Assembly (NCBI GenBank): GCA_047495785.1
Contig: JBLDXI010000009.1
Span: 3,906,001 to 3,970,000 of the forward strand
Length of the DNA: 64,000 nucleotides
Reading direction: 5' to 3'
Origin: Lepidodermella squamata
Taxonomy: Eukaryota; Gastrotricha
Below, piece after piece: positions 46,506 through 60,203 of the stretch; the first letter of the stretch is position 1, and every line of letters begins with the position of its first letter. A program made the translations under genes and the position numbers. Below the pieces are notes generated by a model. It searched no databases. It was not told where the DNA came from and saw nothing but the letters and a program-made list of their open reading frames with translations.

Positions 46506-47350
46506 TTGAAATGTAACTGATTTTCTACGTGAGAAATAACAATTTTTTTTCATCGGATACCGCTGACTTTTATTCTTTTCCGAGTATCCACAGGGCATTC
46601 ATCATCGTTTATTTTTTACGAAAGTGGGTATCGCTTGGGCCTACACGCAAAGGTTCAAACTCAGAATTAGTAGCCTATAAGACTACGTGATGATTGGCTC
46701 GATGTAAAAACACAAGTTTTAGTAAGTATACTTGCAGGCGATCACACGGAATGTCACGGTAGTCACATCAAAACGGCGCCAAGGATAGATATTGTTAGAC
46801 GGTATCAGCGCACCATTAATGTTCGCGGGTAGTATTAATAAGGCAAAGAAAGAAAAGAATGAAGAAAACGCAACAATAATAAGGTATTCGAAAAAATAGC
46901 GGTATTCAACACACCGTTTCTTGTTAATAAGGAAAAGAAATACTTAGTCGATGAAAAATCAGCAGCGAGTGAAATGTGTGTTGTTTAAGGTGGATCAAAC
47001 GCGGGTTAGCTACGCGATCACAATATCATCTTGTTTGTTACGAATAAGAGAGTAAGCAGCGCCGGGCCAAGCAAGTACCAAATGAACTCACGCTTAAGGC
47101 TTCCAAATTCATCACGCATCTTGGCACTTAGGTGCTTTTCATAGCAAAAAATTATTAACATTTGTTAAGCAACGAGGTAAATAATGAAATTACTGTATTA
47201 TTTATAGCTTGCAATTAATAAAACTAGACACCCACATAATGTCGATTTTTTACAATTTCTCGGCATTTCAAGGTAGTTTGATACATAGCAAACAGCAAAA
47301 AAACAACAAAGAAGAACGAATTAACTATATTAATTGATCATAGGCTGTAC
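46506..47350. other. Intergenic region between DPCD and the nucleoside transporter
   Basis: Holds the upstream region of DPCD and the 3' flank of the transporter. I see no gene. Confidence 0.55.
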
Positions 47351-49464
47351 TCAAGAAATCGGCTTGAGGAGGATGGGATCGACCACGCCGGCGGTAATAA
47401 TACCGGCATTGACGCCGAATACGAGGAAAACACCGGCCAACATGGCCGCTTTGCCGGCGTGACGAGCTTCAGCCTGTTTAGGCGCGTACATCATCGCCAG
47501 CGACGAGGCGTGGCCGTGCGTTAGCGAGAATAAGATCATAGCAATCCAGTAGATCCAGCTGTTTGTTAACAGAGCATCGAATCGACGAACGCGGTTTTCG
47601 CGTTGGAAATTGAGCAAGAACACAAAGAACGGGATGAACAAGATCCTAAAGAGAAAAAAACAGCATTAAAGATATCAATAAATTTATAAATATAACTAAA
47701 ATATCGAGTCCTAAGTTACCAAATTCAGAAGAACAAATTTTCATCGGCTTTAAAACGAAAAAATATCTAAAAATGGTCTGGGTTGAAATATTCGAAGACC
47801 TATTTATTACTAATTCCCATCAAACTTTAGAGAAAAAAATTGGCGTTACGAAATCCTTAATTAATGGTTTTGAATAAGCTCTTAGGAAAAATTCTGAAAA
47901 TATCGCAAAATTTTACAAATTCATCAAAAATTTAAATGAAACAACTTTGAAAGCCGTAGGTTAACCAGTGTTTTTTTTAAGGTGTGTAAGTGTGTAAATT
48001 TTACACACCAAAGCAGGCAAATTTACATTTTTTCATTTACTCACCCCCAAAATGGCTCAAAATTACACACCAATAGTATCTAACTTACACACCAAAGCCG
48101 TCCTTAAAAAAAAACACTGGGTTAACGTAATAAAAAATCGAAACAAATTTCGTATTTCAAGAGCAGTTGGATAGCAAAATTCCGTTTTAACATACCTAGC
48201 AGAAGTGAAAATCCACAGATATTTGGGACCAGGGCTTTGCAAGAAATTCGGGATTAGATTGCCGAGAAAAGCGAACACGTTGAACGTCAAGAAGCACAAA
48301 ATGTCGCTGTAAAATTTGTCGCTGATGAAAAAGTTTTCATCCTTCTCCGCTGCAATCCACATCGAAACGTTCGGGAACACGAACAGCGTCACGAAAAACG
48401 TGATAAACACGTCGTAGAAATGAACGGCTAACGAGCGGAAAATCTCGCCAAACGTCCGCAGCGTTTCGGCAAAAGTCGGCTTTGGTCCGACCTGCTGGTT
48501 TTGTTCTCTTAATGCCGTGTAATAACGGTAGAATTTCAACAGAGGCAGTGCGAAGTAGGTGTCGAAGGCAGCGAGAAGCAGGAAAATTCCGGCCATAAAA
48601 TAGTAAATAGCGGAGATTTTCATGTCGGGCGTTGACATTTTAATAGTAATCGAGAACAACACGATCAGAATGCCAACAAAATTATTGCCCCTGTAAAACG
48701 AGCAAAAATAATGATAAATAAATAACCCATGAAGTTCATAACTCACAAGATAATGGCATTTGCGTAATGCATGGGCAAAGGAGCGACTAGACCCCAGACA
48801 GAGTTTTGGTAGACACCAATTCCAGCTAATCAAGATATTTGATGAAAATTATGAATTTTTGTGGCCGTTTTTCTTACCCATCATGACGACGACAACGGCG
48901 AGAGAAACGTAGATGAATGTGTACATCATATCGTTGGTGTCGATAACAGCCATGAGAACAGTGACAACAAAAGACGCAACTGCGATTAGAAGCGAAACCA
49001 CAATTCGAATTCCAAGGGTATGCCTGAAAATTAGGGAACAATTAAAAATTGATTCCGTTTTTCCCGTGAATTCAGACTTACTCTCCAAATTGAACAAAAC
49101 AATTGATTAGAGTGAAAAGCATGTTCGGAATCTGGTTAGCCACAGTCATTCGATGGCAGAAGGAGTTTTGCCATGTCGTCAACTCGGGTGTATTTTCGTC
49201 GTTCCATGTGCCCGTCTGATTGACATAACTGGTACTCAGCTTGAAACCGATGAAATACGGATAACATATCGTAATGAACATGTTCCACGGCGCGAGAACC
49301 GCGCATCCGTGTAAGAACAGAATGAAAAAGGCGCCGAGGCAGCGGTCTTTAGGCGGCGTCGACGAAACAGGTCTCTGGATGAGAGGTGCCGCTGTTTCAT
49401 GGTCGCGGTCTTCGCCGCTCGATCGAACAGCAACCGCTGGAACGGTCTCTTTCTCGTTGCTCAT
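47351..49464 (-). CDS. SLC29A: Equilibrative nucleoside transporter (ENT/SLC29 family)
   Basis: Facilitates passive nucleoside movement across membranes. Five exons, 49464-49082, 49023-48878, 48825-48747, 48690-48197 (or 48196 by phase) and 47645-47351, give 465 residues, normal for the family with its eleven membrane spans. After a cytosolic N-terminus of about 43 residues, the first span carries the ENT-typical A-P-W-N-M-F-I-T. Further family features are Y-Q-N-S-V-W-G-L, a long hydrophilic central loop (L-R-E-Q-N-Q-Q-V-G-P-K-P), F-V-T-L-F-V-F-P and P-G-P-K-Y-L-W-I-F. The C-terminal exon has W-I-Y-W-I-A-M-I-L-F-S-L-T-H-G-H. Intron 4 (47646-48195) contains a MITE-like insertion. Confidence 0.96.
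47965..48120. mobile_element. MITE-like element in intron 4 of the ENT gene
   Basis: A 156-bp unit with terminal inverted repeats, CCAGTG-T8-AAGG on the left and its complement with nine T on the right. It is flanked by GTTAA on both sides (47960-47964 and 48121-48125), as a target duplication. If the right end is read one base further out, the duplication is TTAA and the tips are CCAGTG/CCCAGTG, as in piggyBac-type elements. Inside are three direct copies of TTACACACCAA plus inverse copies (GGTGTGTAAG). It has no coding capacity. Confidence 0.75.
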
Positions 49465-52175
49465 TCAGAGGCCTGGTTACACTTCGACTTCTGATAATGC
49501 CCTATAATACAAGAGGTCGAACAGAGTTGATTATGCATACACAGTATGGTGGGCGTAATGAGAATGCGCGAAAACCGATAGTAGCCAGACAGATCTGCTA
49601 AATATTTGGTACAGGGCCCGGCACGCAAATCTGCGATGAAACCATCATACCAGGTACACTCACACGCTCTCAAACATATCAATATCAAAAGTTATCTTTA
49701 TTGTATATAATGAGAAGTCGGCTCGTAAAACATTGCTAGAGATATGGCGGCTGGTAAAAAAATACCGGCTGATGGAGAAAATAAGTAGCGTGTAAGAGAA
49801 TGCATAAAATAAACTCCGTGCGCGCGCTCATATTTCATTCAGTAAAGAAATTTAATGGCTACATTATTAATTTATGACATCGCGATTTTCGCGCAAGTTA
49901 ATTTACAACGCTTAAGAAATACGTAAGATTTCTTGGCAACACCTCTCAGTGCATTTGTGCAAGATAGATTTTAAATTGACAAAGTCGATAATATCAAGTT
50001 AGCTTCAAATTTTGAAAAATTTATTTACTTATGTGAGCGTAATCCTCAAATATTTCACATACCGGTGTGTTGATATTATAAGCTGTGGCTCTACTTTGTT
50101 CATGATACATTGCCCATGCAGCATGTAATATTAAAAGTAGATGACTTTGTTGCTTCGCTGGTAGACACAGCTATGCCGCAAGCTTGAAATGGGTACTGGG
50201 TACTGGAACTAATATATAATATATGATAACGCCGATAAGCTTGTAACTTTCTAGTTGGGGATGTGGTAACAAGCAGCTGGAGGCAATGTCTAATTTGAGG
50301 ATACGCAATATTCGTGTAATTTTAGTTGAAAAAAGAATGAGAAAACGAACTGCCCTTAGCTCTATGATATTAAAAAAACCCGAGCCCTGAGCATCCGCAG
50401 CCCTTATTATTGCTTATTAAACGGTGAACAATCTTCTGACATTTATTCCAGCTTTGAATCGTGAATCGGCTAAATATTAACTGAAATTCGATTAGTACAT
50501 TGCAGTCTGTCGGTTATGCGATCTGAAGTTTCGCATTAGAGGCATAAGTCGACAAATAATAGAGTCCAAGGGCCAATGGTAATATAACAAATTATATGTT
50601 TGACGCTACTTGATGCGAATGTTTGTTGTGGAGGATTTCGAATGGAAACCGAGTAGATGATTTGTAACTTGTAAGTTGCAACGATACATTCGAATAAACA
50701 ATAGCGTACTTTCGCATAGAAAAAAGTCGCGAAATATACTAGTACAGATGCATTCAAATTCACCAACTTGGTCAAAGGCAATTCTGAAATGAAGATTTTG
50801 TGCAGAGCAAGTGACAAGCGGCCATCATTAGTCAACTGCAGCCCTGGATTCTTATCAGTGCCCATTGCCTATTTTAACAGACATTTTGGGCATGGGAACA
50901 CAGCAAGAAATATATCAGAAGCGCGACGGTGACAGCTACCGTGACACCAATTAGACGGAATTAGAAGTTATTATTATGTTATGTTATCAAGTGTCAGAGC
51001 AAAATAACATTGTAACAGACCAATGGATACCACCTAGTCATAAAGACGATACCCGAAATGACCAAAAGCAAGTTAAACGAAGGCGTCACGTCAACGTTGA
51101 GATTTGTTCAAGGGAGGAGGTGAGTGCGTGCAAGGGCAGTGGACCGTGCGAGACCGTACATGTTTTGGCCGGATAAAGCTACAGTTGCTAATTGCTGCGC
51201 GCCTCGCAGTTATGAACTATGCCCATATCTTCCACCAGCTCATCGCAAGCTTTGGATTGTAGAAGCCCGAAGCCCGGCAGAGTCTATTCAATAAACCGTA
51301 AGTAAATCTTTATAACTGCAGTTCTCGAACCTCTAGTTAGTAGTTTTTGATGCTTGAGAGTTGAGAATTGAGAATAGAATATGAGAAATCAGAATATTAC
51401 ACTGAGCACCGAGTGACCTGCCCTGCATGTTTCCTTTGCAATCCACTAAAAGTGCTGTAGGGCTGAAACGAGCCCGGTGACAGTCTATTGAGCCTGAGAT
51501 ATCTTGATGCGCGATCAACTGCAATTCATTGACGCATTACGCATTTCATTGGGTTGCAAGTTGGCTATTCTTAGCGCGCGCACAATTTGGCGTCTTTCCA
51601 GCGCAAAAACCCAGGTAGAACACGCCGTCAACCGGCTTACATGCCGATGGGCATTCGGCGCCGCAGTGTCTGGTGTGCCAGTGTTGCCGGAGTGGCGGCG
51701 GAGTCCGAGAGCGGCGCGCTTCCACTAACGCGCCAAACTTGAAAAAAAATTCAGCCTGACTTGGAAAAAATGAAATCAATTTTCCATTACGTTGATCTTT
51801 CTTATAAACATTTAATATTTAATTGCGATCAAGTATTTGCGCTAAATTTCATTTTTATGTAGCGTAGGAAAAATTCTGCACTTCTTGGGGTCACTCTCTG
51901 CCCTTGACAGCTTTCTCGGCTACACACCGGTCTTCATCCCTCCCAAAATCGACTCGGGACTCGCATTTTCCGATGTACCCTCAGGGGGACCCTTATGCTA
52001 GGAAAGCATTGCGCATTGCGTCCTTCGTCTTACTTTTTTTTACCAAAGGGAGAGGGCCTTACGTTTTTTGACCAATTCACTTCACTTCCAATAGTTTTTT
52101 CGTCGCCTTGGGCTTTGTGCTTGCTGCTCGCTTTGAAATAATTTATAACTTAATGGTTTTTCCTTCACAATTAGA
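49465..52175. other. Intergenic region between divergent ENT and the 1,683-aa gene
   Basis: About 2.7 kb without a supported gene. The last bases before 52176 (TTCACAATTAG then A-ATG) form a splice-acceptor-like sequence right at the start codon, so the following mRNA may have an upstream leader exon or be trans-spliced. Confidence 0.5.
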
Positions 52176-55100
52176 ATGGAGCAAATGACTATACACGTGA
52201 ATACTCGCACCGGCGAGAGAACTGTTAACCCAGAATCATCTGTCGGTAACGGAGAAGACGTTCCTAACGGAGATTCGGACAATAACGGCGTTATTGTTAT
52301 TGACGATAACAGTCGGACACCTGAGATTGAGAGCCCACAATTGGCACGAGGAACCACTGTCTTGAAGCGCGGTGGTGGGAGGCCTAATCTTTCCGGCCGT
52401 AAACCTATCGTCAGGCCTAATCCAGAGCATTTACCCACTATTCCATCGTTCACTCCAGCAATTGTTCCTCCGAAAAATGACGATCTTCGTAATGAATTAA
52501 GCCGTAGTAGGATGTCGTCAGAATCTGAGTTCATCGTATTATCAGAGGTCACAGGCATCGTCAAAACAGTAGATAACACAGGTATTTTTAATATTTATGA
52601 TCCAATCTCTTTACAAGAAATTGACTTCCTCAGAAACGGTCGAGGACGAAGTAGAAGGTATCGAGGTTGAATTTGAGAATGAAGAAGAGGAAGACTTGCG
52701 GAATCAATTATCGAGCTCGCCTCTGAAACAGATGAATTCGGCCCCTGCCATGTCGATGTCTCACGACGACACATTCGAAGACCACGGTAAGGAAATTGAA
52801 GAAGATCGATTGTCTCTAACAGCTGACGATGACTTCGATTTGAATCCCGCGCCGCATTCAAAAAACGCGGATAAGGTAATTGATTCTTCCATTTCCGATC
52901 TTCATTTTTTAATTTGTGCGAATAGCCTGGGCCGAAACCGAGCTCCTCCAGCAGCTCTTCGAAACCAGGCCAGTCTTCGTTGTCTAAAAATTCGGGTTCG
53001 TCTCAAAGCAACAACAAGCCGGTTGATAGAGCTGCTTCTCAGCCGAATTCTTCGGCTGTTAAAACACCTCCGGCTAAACCGCAGTCGTCAACCAGTAACT
53101 CAACTCTAAAACCTACTTCGGACAGACAAGGCTCATTGAAACAGCCACCCGGAAAGCCAGAGTTGAAAGCTCCTCCACCTAAGCCGCAAATATCTTCATC
53201 CAGTTCGAGCAAGCCTCAAGAAACAAAACCATCATCGTCGTCATCTTCTGGTAACAACAAACCACAAGATAAACCGATATCGTCTAGTTCGAACAAAAAT
53301 CAAGAGTCCGTCAAGGCTTCTCCGGCGCCTAGTTCTGCAGCTACTTCGAAACAAAATGGGTCTGTTCGACCTCCACCCCCAAAGGTGGATCTTTCTGTGA
53401 CCAAGTCACCGGTTGTCGAGAAAAAGCCACCATCAGAATCGTCTAGCTCTGTGAAATCGGAGCCTCCTAAAGCTGAGAGCGTCAAGTCTGAACCGAAAGC
53501 TGCACCGCCTAAGGTTGAAACCCTAAAACCTCTTGCTCCTCCGCCGAAACCCGCCGAGGCTAACAAACCTGCAGAACCTGCCAAGTCGTGCCAGTCTTGC
53601 CCCGGAATACAAAGCATTGAGAACAAACTTTCATCACTGTTGAAATCGAACGCTTATCGTCCGCGTAAGAAGGATGACCAGGATGTGATGTCGCAGAAAG
53701 ATTTCCAGGATTTCAGCAGCAGTATGACTGAAATCGCTCGGCGGGCGCGTGAATCGAAAATCACGAGTGTCACACCCCTGATTTTGAATTTAGTCATGTC
53801 AAATGGCAAAATGGATGAGAAAATGTTGGCTGAGCTGCTGCCGAAAGTTATCGTCGCGGGAGGTATCACTCTCAAAGATTTTCAAACTCAAATTCGACCG
53901 ATTGTGGAACAATCTTGCCGATCTGCTTCCGAGACGAGCGCGCTGCAAAACCTTCTGGGGTATTTTTTGCTCAACTAAACTTTCGCTGGATATTTTTCAT
54001 GAGAAAACTTCGAATTTTTATTTCAGCCTTTATTGGTTTTTCGCTGACTGGTTCGGTTTGTGGGATACTATTATCAAGGTTACGCATAATTCTGCGTCGA
54101 AGGCAGGAAGCTCGCCTTCGAAGAATTTGCCGATACCGATTTTGAAGAGTCTCATTCGTTTAGTTGTGACTGTATCGTCCGACCGAGTCGGGCTAGTTGC
54201 GTGGTTGATTTCCAATTTGTCGCGTAAAGAAGTTACCGGGAATTTCAAAACTTCGATCTTAGCGAAATTAGTTCCGTTGCTCGAAAAGCGAAGTCTATTC
54301 AAGCTTCGAATTCGAATTGAAGACTTGATCGGTGCTCAGCCGAAAACTGACGATTTGAGGTCGAAAGCTGTAATTGATAAGATGACATCGCTTGGTCGTC
54401 GTTTGCAGAGTCATTTGTCGAAAAAGCAGCCTCTCGGCATGTCAGATGAAGTTTCGTTCCTGCAGCCGGGATCTCACGATGTTATCGCTGAAGTTTGCTT
54501 CATTTTACGCTACGTTAACAACGACGATCTAATGCTTGAAGGCCTGAGCACGTTTCTCAGCTTTTTTACCTCGAAATCAACTAGCGATCACTCGGAGCTG
54601 AAGCGCAATTTTGTATATACTGTGTTCTATTTGTCGCGTTATGTGAAGTCAAATTCGACTATTCCGAAATTGATCGCGAAGCTGGATAAAGTCGGCATTG
54701 ATTTCTGGTCGCATTTAGGCCCGGAAATTATGTCGCATGCCGACGCAAAATACGCGGATTATTCGCTAAAATTCGCGGAAACGTTCGTTGATTCGAAAGA
54801 AATTCCTGATGTGAAGTCAAAATATTTTCAGTGGATTACGGGTAAAAAACAATCGGAATAATAACTTATTTTTGTCATTAAAATATTAATTTATTAAGGA
54901 TCTACTTTTCTACCTTTATCGAAAATCTCTGATCAAGAAGATTTGAAAACAGCTGTTCGTACTAAGGCGAACTTTTTCAATAATTTGCTGGCGAAAATTC
55001 CGGATTCATCTGTCAGCGCGACTCATTGCGATTATTTCGCGCAACTCGTGAAAGCCTACGTAGCGGATGTCAATTCGAATTCAAATTTCAAGGACGATTA

Positions 55101-58100
55101 CAAGCAGATGTTCGATTTCGAGAAGGTCTACAGCCGCATGGCGATTAATTGCGTTAGAACTCAACGGACTGCCCTTCTAACAGAGTTATTCGACCACGCG
55201 TCGCAAAAGCTGATTTTCCCGAAAAAGGGCCATCCGAGTGAATTGACGTATCGGATTTTCATCGCGGCTTTCGCGATTAGGGACGACAAAGCTAAGGCGG
55301 TGCTTGCCTATCGCCAAGCTGTTCAGGCTTCCATTTTCAGTGTTCAACCCGATTCAGCTCACGAAAACTGTGTTGTAATCAAAGTGCCTGCGTTTTTCAC
55401 AGAGCCTGAGATTATCGCCTTACTGCATTCGACGCTGGACTGTGCCTGGAAGCTGTATCAAGACGGTTCATTCTCGCCAACTTCCTTGCCTCATTTAGCG
55501 TTGAAAATTGAACCGCCGCGGAGTGATGTTGTAAATGAAAATATTTCTATTTTGATGTGCGGCCAATCTGAGGATCAAGTCTTCCAACGCATCAAGTCAG
55601 TTGCGACGGCTTCGATGGGCCTGCAGCTGCAGAAGTCGAATGGCTTGATTAAGCTGGATCAAAAGGACGTTATGGCGCTGTTTGGCTCGTGGAAAACCTC
55701 GCCGCGTCCCACCACGCTGCCGAAATTTGAGCTGACTACTGAAAAATTGCTGTCACTGGCTCGCGAGGCTAGTTCTTTCAAGCCGGTTGTTCTCTCTGTT
55801 CCTGCGTCGGAAAGCAGGTATCTAAAGCTGTTTTCAATCGGGTTTATTTATCATGGCTTACAAAATAGGGTTTATTTGTTGTTGTTTTTTAATATTTTTT
55901 CGTGTAAATTGCATGTTTTTTCACCGGGGAGATCATGCTGTGCACTTCATTCTTAGGTTGAGATCGAAATCTAAGAGGCTATTAAAGGAATACATCTCGT
56001 AGTTGAAGCACGGCCTTAGTTGCTATTATGAAAAGGTCGAGTCTTAGTACTTAGTACTTGGTCTTAGTAGATACTTAAGAAGCGATAAAAAGCATGTAAG
56101 CCTCTTGTCAGCAGTCGGTCCTACATAATTGCTAATTACCCATGTTTTCAATAGCAAAAGCAGCAAATTTGAGTTAATTTGAGCACCCGTCTAATTTGCT
56201 CCAAAATCTAAACACTTCTTGGAATATCTTCATTTTCTATCATGCGGGTCTATTGGAACGTAATCGAATTTCAAATCGCAAAAATTTAATCGAATCATCT
56301 CGTAACCTGGATTTTGAGAGTATTATGAGTATTGAAATACTTGGAATTTCGTTTGTTCGAAATCTAAAACAATCTCAGTTCGTCACGAATTTTGCGCTGA
56401 TAAATTGCGAGAAGGAATTTTTGAAAAAGCGTGTTCTGAATTGAATAGCGGGCAGATGCCACCTCAGGAAAAGCTGCATTTCATGGCCTTCCGAATATTT
56501 TTGAATTCGCGAACCTATTCCCATGGAGCGGCTAAATTAGGTTTCATTTACATACGTGGCTAAAATTCAGAGAGTTGAGTTTCTATAGAAATTTCGAAGT
56601 TACCAAAATACGTTTGAGAAGTTTAAAGTTGAGAATTGCTAGTGGAATTTCAGTTTGCCATTCGATTCAAGCGTAGGTTTTGAAGTGATAGCTGGAAAAT
56701 CAGCGGTCTTCAGTTCAGAGCTGTGCACACTTTGATCTCTCCAGTAATCTGGGTTTGCCTCATTCTGAAAGTTACTTTACGATTCAATTGATTTGTTGTC
56801 CTGGGAATAACCGCTTTCCGCTTTGAGATTCAGCGTCCGTCTAAAATATAACGTAAATTATCGTCAAATAGATTACCCCCGAATAACTCAAATGGTGCGA
56901 AACGCCCGGCGGCATCCCCCGGCGGTCCACCTGAGAAGATTGCGCCTTTCAGCCTGAACGCGCCGAACCGAGGCGGCAACGCGGTTCAGAAGCTGTCAGT
57001 CAGCGACGAGTTCAAAATTCCGAAACGATCGCGAGTTGACGATGACAGCGACCCGTCGCCACGAAAAATGGGTCGTCAAGGTGGGGGCCCTCAAGGCCAG
57101 ACGCGGCCGCCAGAGCGAGGCCGGCCGAACGAGAATCGCGGCGGGAATAACGGGCGAGAAAATGGCGGATCTTACCCGCATCAGGGTGGTCAAAACCGTG
57201 GCGATTTTGACCAGAGAAGAAATCAAGGACCGCCGCCGCAAAATCGCAACTCGAATCAACAACCGCCTGCGCCTCCGCCTCAAGTTGACCGCGGGGTGGC
57301 TGAGGACCCGCTTCGAACTACGGAGAAGCTTTTGCGACGAGTAGGCCAGTACTTGAAGGTGTGTACGAAACGACTAATCGGACAAAATATCCTATTTTAA
57401 GATTGTTTTTATACGGAAATTATTTTATTAATGATAATCATATTCAGGGTAAAGAAATGGAGCGACAGCACGATCCCGTTCCTAACTACCCGCCATTCCA
57501 GCAACCAGCTGGTTTAATGCCGGCTAATACGAAGTTGCTAGAAGCCGCGACTTCAGCGGTATTCGAGGCGGTTCGCGACGCCACCCGGGCCCCGCCTGTT
57601 GGCCAGGCCGAGCAGGGCATCACCCGGGCTTGGGAGGAGTTCGAAGAGCGACGATCTGCGCGAGGCCAGCCGCAACAGCCGAGCTATATGGCACCGCAAC
57701 AGCAGAATCAAAACCCGTACGGATCGAATGGTGGCCAGGCGGCTGAAGATCGCAACGCGTACAACCGACCGCCGGCGAAGGTTGGAGGGCCCCCAGGTGG
57801 GGTGCCCGGGCCCTATGGCGCACCGACTGCTCCGGCTGATCAGCATCAACAGATGTATGGCCAGGAGCCGCAGCGATACCCGCCTCCGCCGGGTTTGAAC
57901 TACGCAGGGTACCCGGGTGCTCCGCAGGCACCTGCCGCCCCGCCAGCGCCCAGGGCGCCCCAACCGAACGATCCTTACGCCCAGCAGCAGTACTACTACG
58001 GACAGGAGCAGCATCCTTACCATCAAGCCGCGCAGCAACCGCAGCAACCCCCTCAACAGCAACAACAAGGACCGAAAGGTGGGCAATATCCGCCGCCACC

Positions 58101-59188
58101 GCCTTCGCAGCCCCCGGCGCCAAGGCAACCACCTGGCCAGCAGTACCCTCCCCCTCCGAAACCGATAGCGCCGCCTGCTGGAAAGCCACCTGCGCCGCAG
58201 CCGGATTACGGCCAAAGCCGGAATCCTTATGGTTTGATAACTTATTCGTTTTATACGAGGATTGATCGATTGAGTGGTCGAAAGTTCTGCTCTTGCGTGC
58301 GCGCGCTTGGGATAGAGGTTATAGGTTAGGCTGGTCTTGTGCCGGATTTAACATGAAAAAGTCTGTGAAACTTATATTGACAGCTAAATGCTATCGATTT
58401 ATCATATTTCTGACACTTCCAGGCCAACACGATATCATCACGATATGATCAAACTTTACCGACCCTGTTGCATTGTTCTTCCTTCCGCATCACAATCTGA
58501 CTCTGGATTCAGCTGTTGGACAAAGTTTTAAACAACAGTTTTACGTCTAAATTAGGAAAAGGGATGGAATACTTTCTGCAATCCGAAATGCCAATGTGAC
58601 TTGATAGTCAGTTTCCTCAGGCTTAACTCCAATTATGGCGTTCGTCAAAGTTTGACCAGGAAGATTGTTTACGTCTCTGCATTTGCGCGTTAGAGTTAAG
58701 TTTAGGGCAGTCGCTTGAGCGGAACTTTCAAACCACGCTGTAGAGTTTCCTTAGCCTTAATTTACCTTGACGAGTTGAGTAAGGATAATAAGAGTGATTT
58801 CCATATTCGAATCGAATGATTAGAAATGCACCTGGCTCCGCAGCACCAGCACCAACACCACCACTCGCAGCACCCGCATCATCAAGGGCAACAACCGCCT
58901 CAGCCTCCACCGCCGCCGCCACCGCAGCAGAAGCAACAACAACAACAGGCACCGAAAAGTGGCCAGTACCCGCCGCCCCCGCCACCGGCCTCGCAACAGC
59001 AGCAAGCGCCTAGACCACAACAAGCGGCCTACTACGACCCGAATGCGATGATGTACGGCATGCCGCAAGCTGCGATGCCGTATCAAATGGCAGGTGCGCC
59101 CGGTCAATACCCGCCTCCACCGCCGCAGCAGCAACAAGGCGCGTGGCCCGGTCACCCGATGCACCCGGCTGGCGGAGGATGGCGCTGA
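52176..59188 (+). CDS. Large unrecognised protein: acidic/Ser-Pro, helical, then Pro/Gln-rich
   Basis: Eight exons, all in phase: 52176-52581, 52634-52875, 52926-53959, 54027-54841, 54899-55817, 56872-57358, 57448-58231, 58824-59188; 1,683 residues. I do not recognise a family. Residues 1-215 are acidic and polar. About 217-445 is Ser/Pro/Lys-rich low complexity (K-P-Q-S-S repeats, P-P-P-K). About 450-1130 looks like a helical, possibly solenoid-type domain with few low-complexity parts. The last 530 residues are disordered: a basic nuclear-signal-like KIPKRSRVDDDSDPSPRK, a Gly/Arg/Asn stretch, one short helical island (A-A-T-S-A-V-F-E-A-V-R-D-A-T-R), then Pro/Gln/Tyr repeats with several G-Q-Y-P-P-P-P. 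This composition suits a nuclear or RNA-granule scaffold, but that is only inference. Introns 5 (1,054 bp) and 7 (592 bp) are long; the joins there rest on phase only, so two genes cannot be excluded. AATAAA is at 59444-59449. Confidence 0.75.
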
Positions 59189-59637
59189 AAGCGACGTGAC
59201 TGATTGATGATTGTGTGTACATAGCGAATCATTCTATTGTTGCCGTCGAAAATTACATAGTCGCCTATATATCACTTGGAAAATCGATTATGAGAGAGTC
59301 ACTACAGCAATAGCCGAGTTCAGCAAAAAGTTTTTCCGTTTTTTTCTGAGATCGTGTTATGTTTACGCCTTACGTGTATAAATTACCCGAGTTCATAAAT
59401 TCAGCGGTCGATAAGATCCTTTATATCACTTGGAAACTCGAAAAATAAATACAATTTTTTTGAGGTGTATAAAGAATTGAAGGTTCAACAAGTCAGCTTT
59501 ATTTTAGCAGTTCCGGATGTTGGCGAATTCCTCCTCGACACAGCAGTTTCGGTCCTCGAGCTGGAAATAATTGAGCATATTTTCGTTTCAATTAGATATA
59601 TTATATACACCTATGTGCGAACGGTAGCTGGCATATC
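59189..59637 (+). other. 3' region of the 1,683-aa gene and 5' flank of TMEM203
   Basis: Contains AATAAA at 59444-59449. The TMEM203 start follows 188 bp later on the same strand. Confidence 0.6.
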
Positions 59638-60203
59638 ATGTTTTTTATGCTGCCGGAATTCTGCAAATGGTTGCACCTGAACCCTTTCGAAATATTGACG
59701 GAGATCTTCGCCCTGCTCGCATCATGTGCCCTTTTAATCCTTCGGGTTGATTTCGAACTGAATATCACGTAAGATACGGAGAAGTGTGCTGATTCACAGT
59801 TGAAACTTGTTTTTTTCTTAAGATGGACACACATTTTCATACCATTATTTCTCGCCGACTCATTGAATCTTTATTTCAAGGTGGGTGTTTCTTTTTTGTA
59901 CAATATTGGATGGTTATAGTTTTTTTATGACAGCTGATAGTTCTAGTCCATAGGATACGGAGGCTGTCGAATCCTAATCCAGCTGCCGTGTTGGAATCAC
60001 CAGCGACTCGATCGCGTATCCTGCTGTTATTCCGCTTTGTGGAGGAATCAGCCGGTATTCTGATGTGCCTAATCTTCAAATTGCTCATTCACGCGAAAAT
60101 GACGTCTCAGTCAAACATTCAAACGTCGTCTGTCATTTGCCTACCGTTGATAGCTTTCGACTGCCTGCTTCTGTTCTGGAGCTGTACTAACGTTGAAAAT
60201 TGA
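59638..60203 (+). CDS. TMEM203: TMEM203 homologue (four-span ER membrane protein)
   Basis: Three exons, 59638-59768, 59823-59880 and 59934-60203, give 152 residues; the human protein has 136. It matches TMEM203 along its length: M-F-F-M-L-P-E-F-C-K-W-L at the start, F-E-I-L-T-E-I-F-A-L-L with L-R-V-D, then W-T-H-I-F-I-P-L-F-L-A-D-S-L-N-x-Y-F, a third segment L-L-F-R-F-V-E-E-S-A-G-I-L-M-C-L-I-F-K-L-L, and the C-terminal S-C-T-N-V-E-N corresponding to the Arg-Ala-Cys-Arg-Val-Asn end of the human protein. Vertebrate TMEM203 resides in the endoplasmic reticulum and affects calcium stores and STING signalling. The extra length is mostly in the loop after the second segment. AATAAA is at 60262-60267. 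Confidence 0.88.

Noticed and set aside
57553-58215. 220-codon minus-strand frame rich in Arg and Leu
   Set aside because: It is the antisense shadow of the Pro/Gln-rich exon 7 of the plus-strand gene; such GC-rich repeats keep several frames open.
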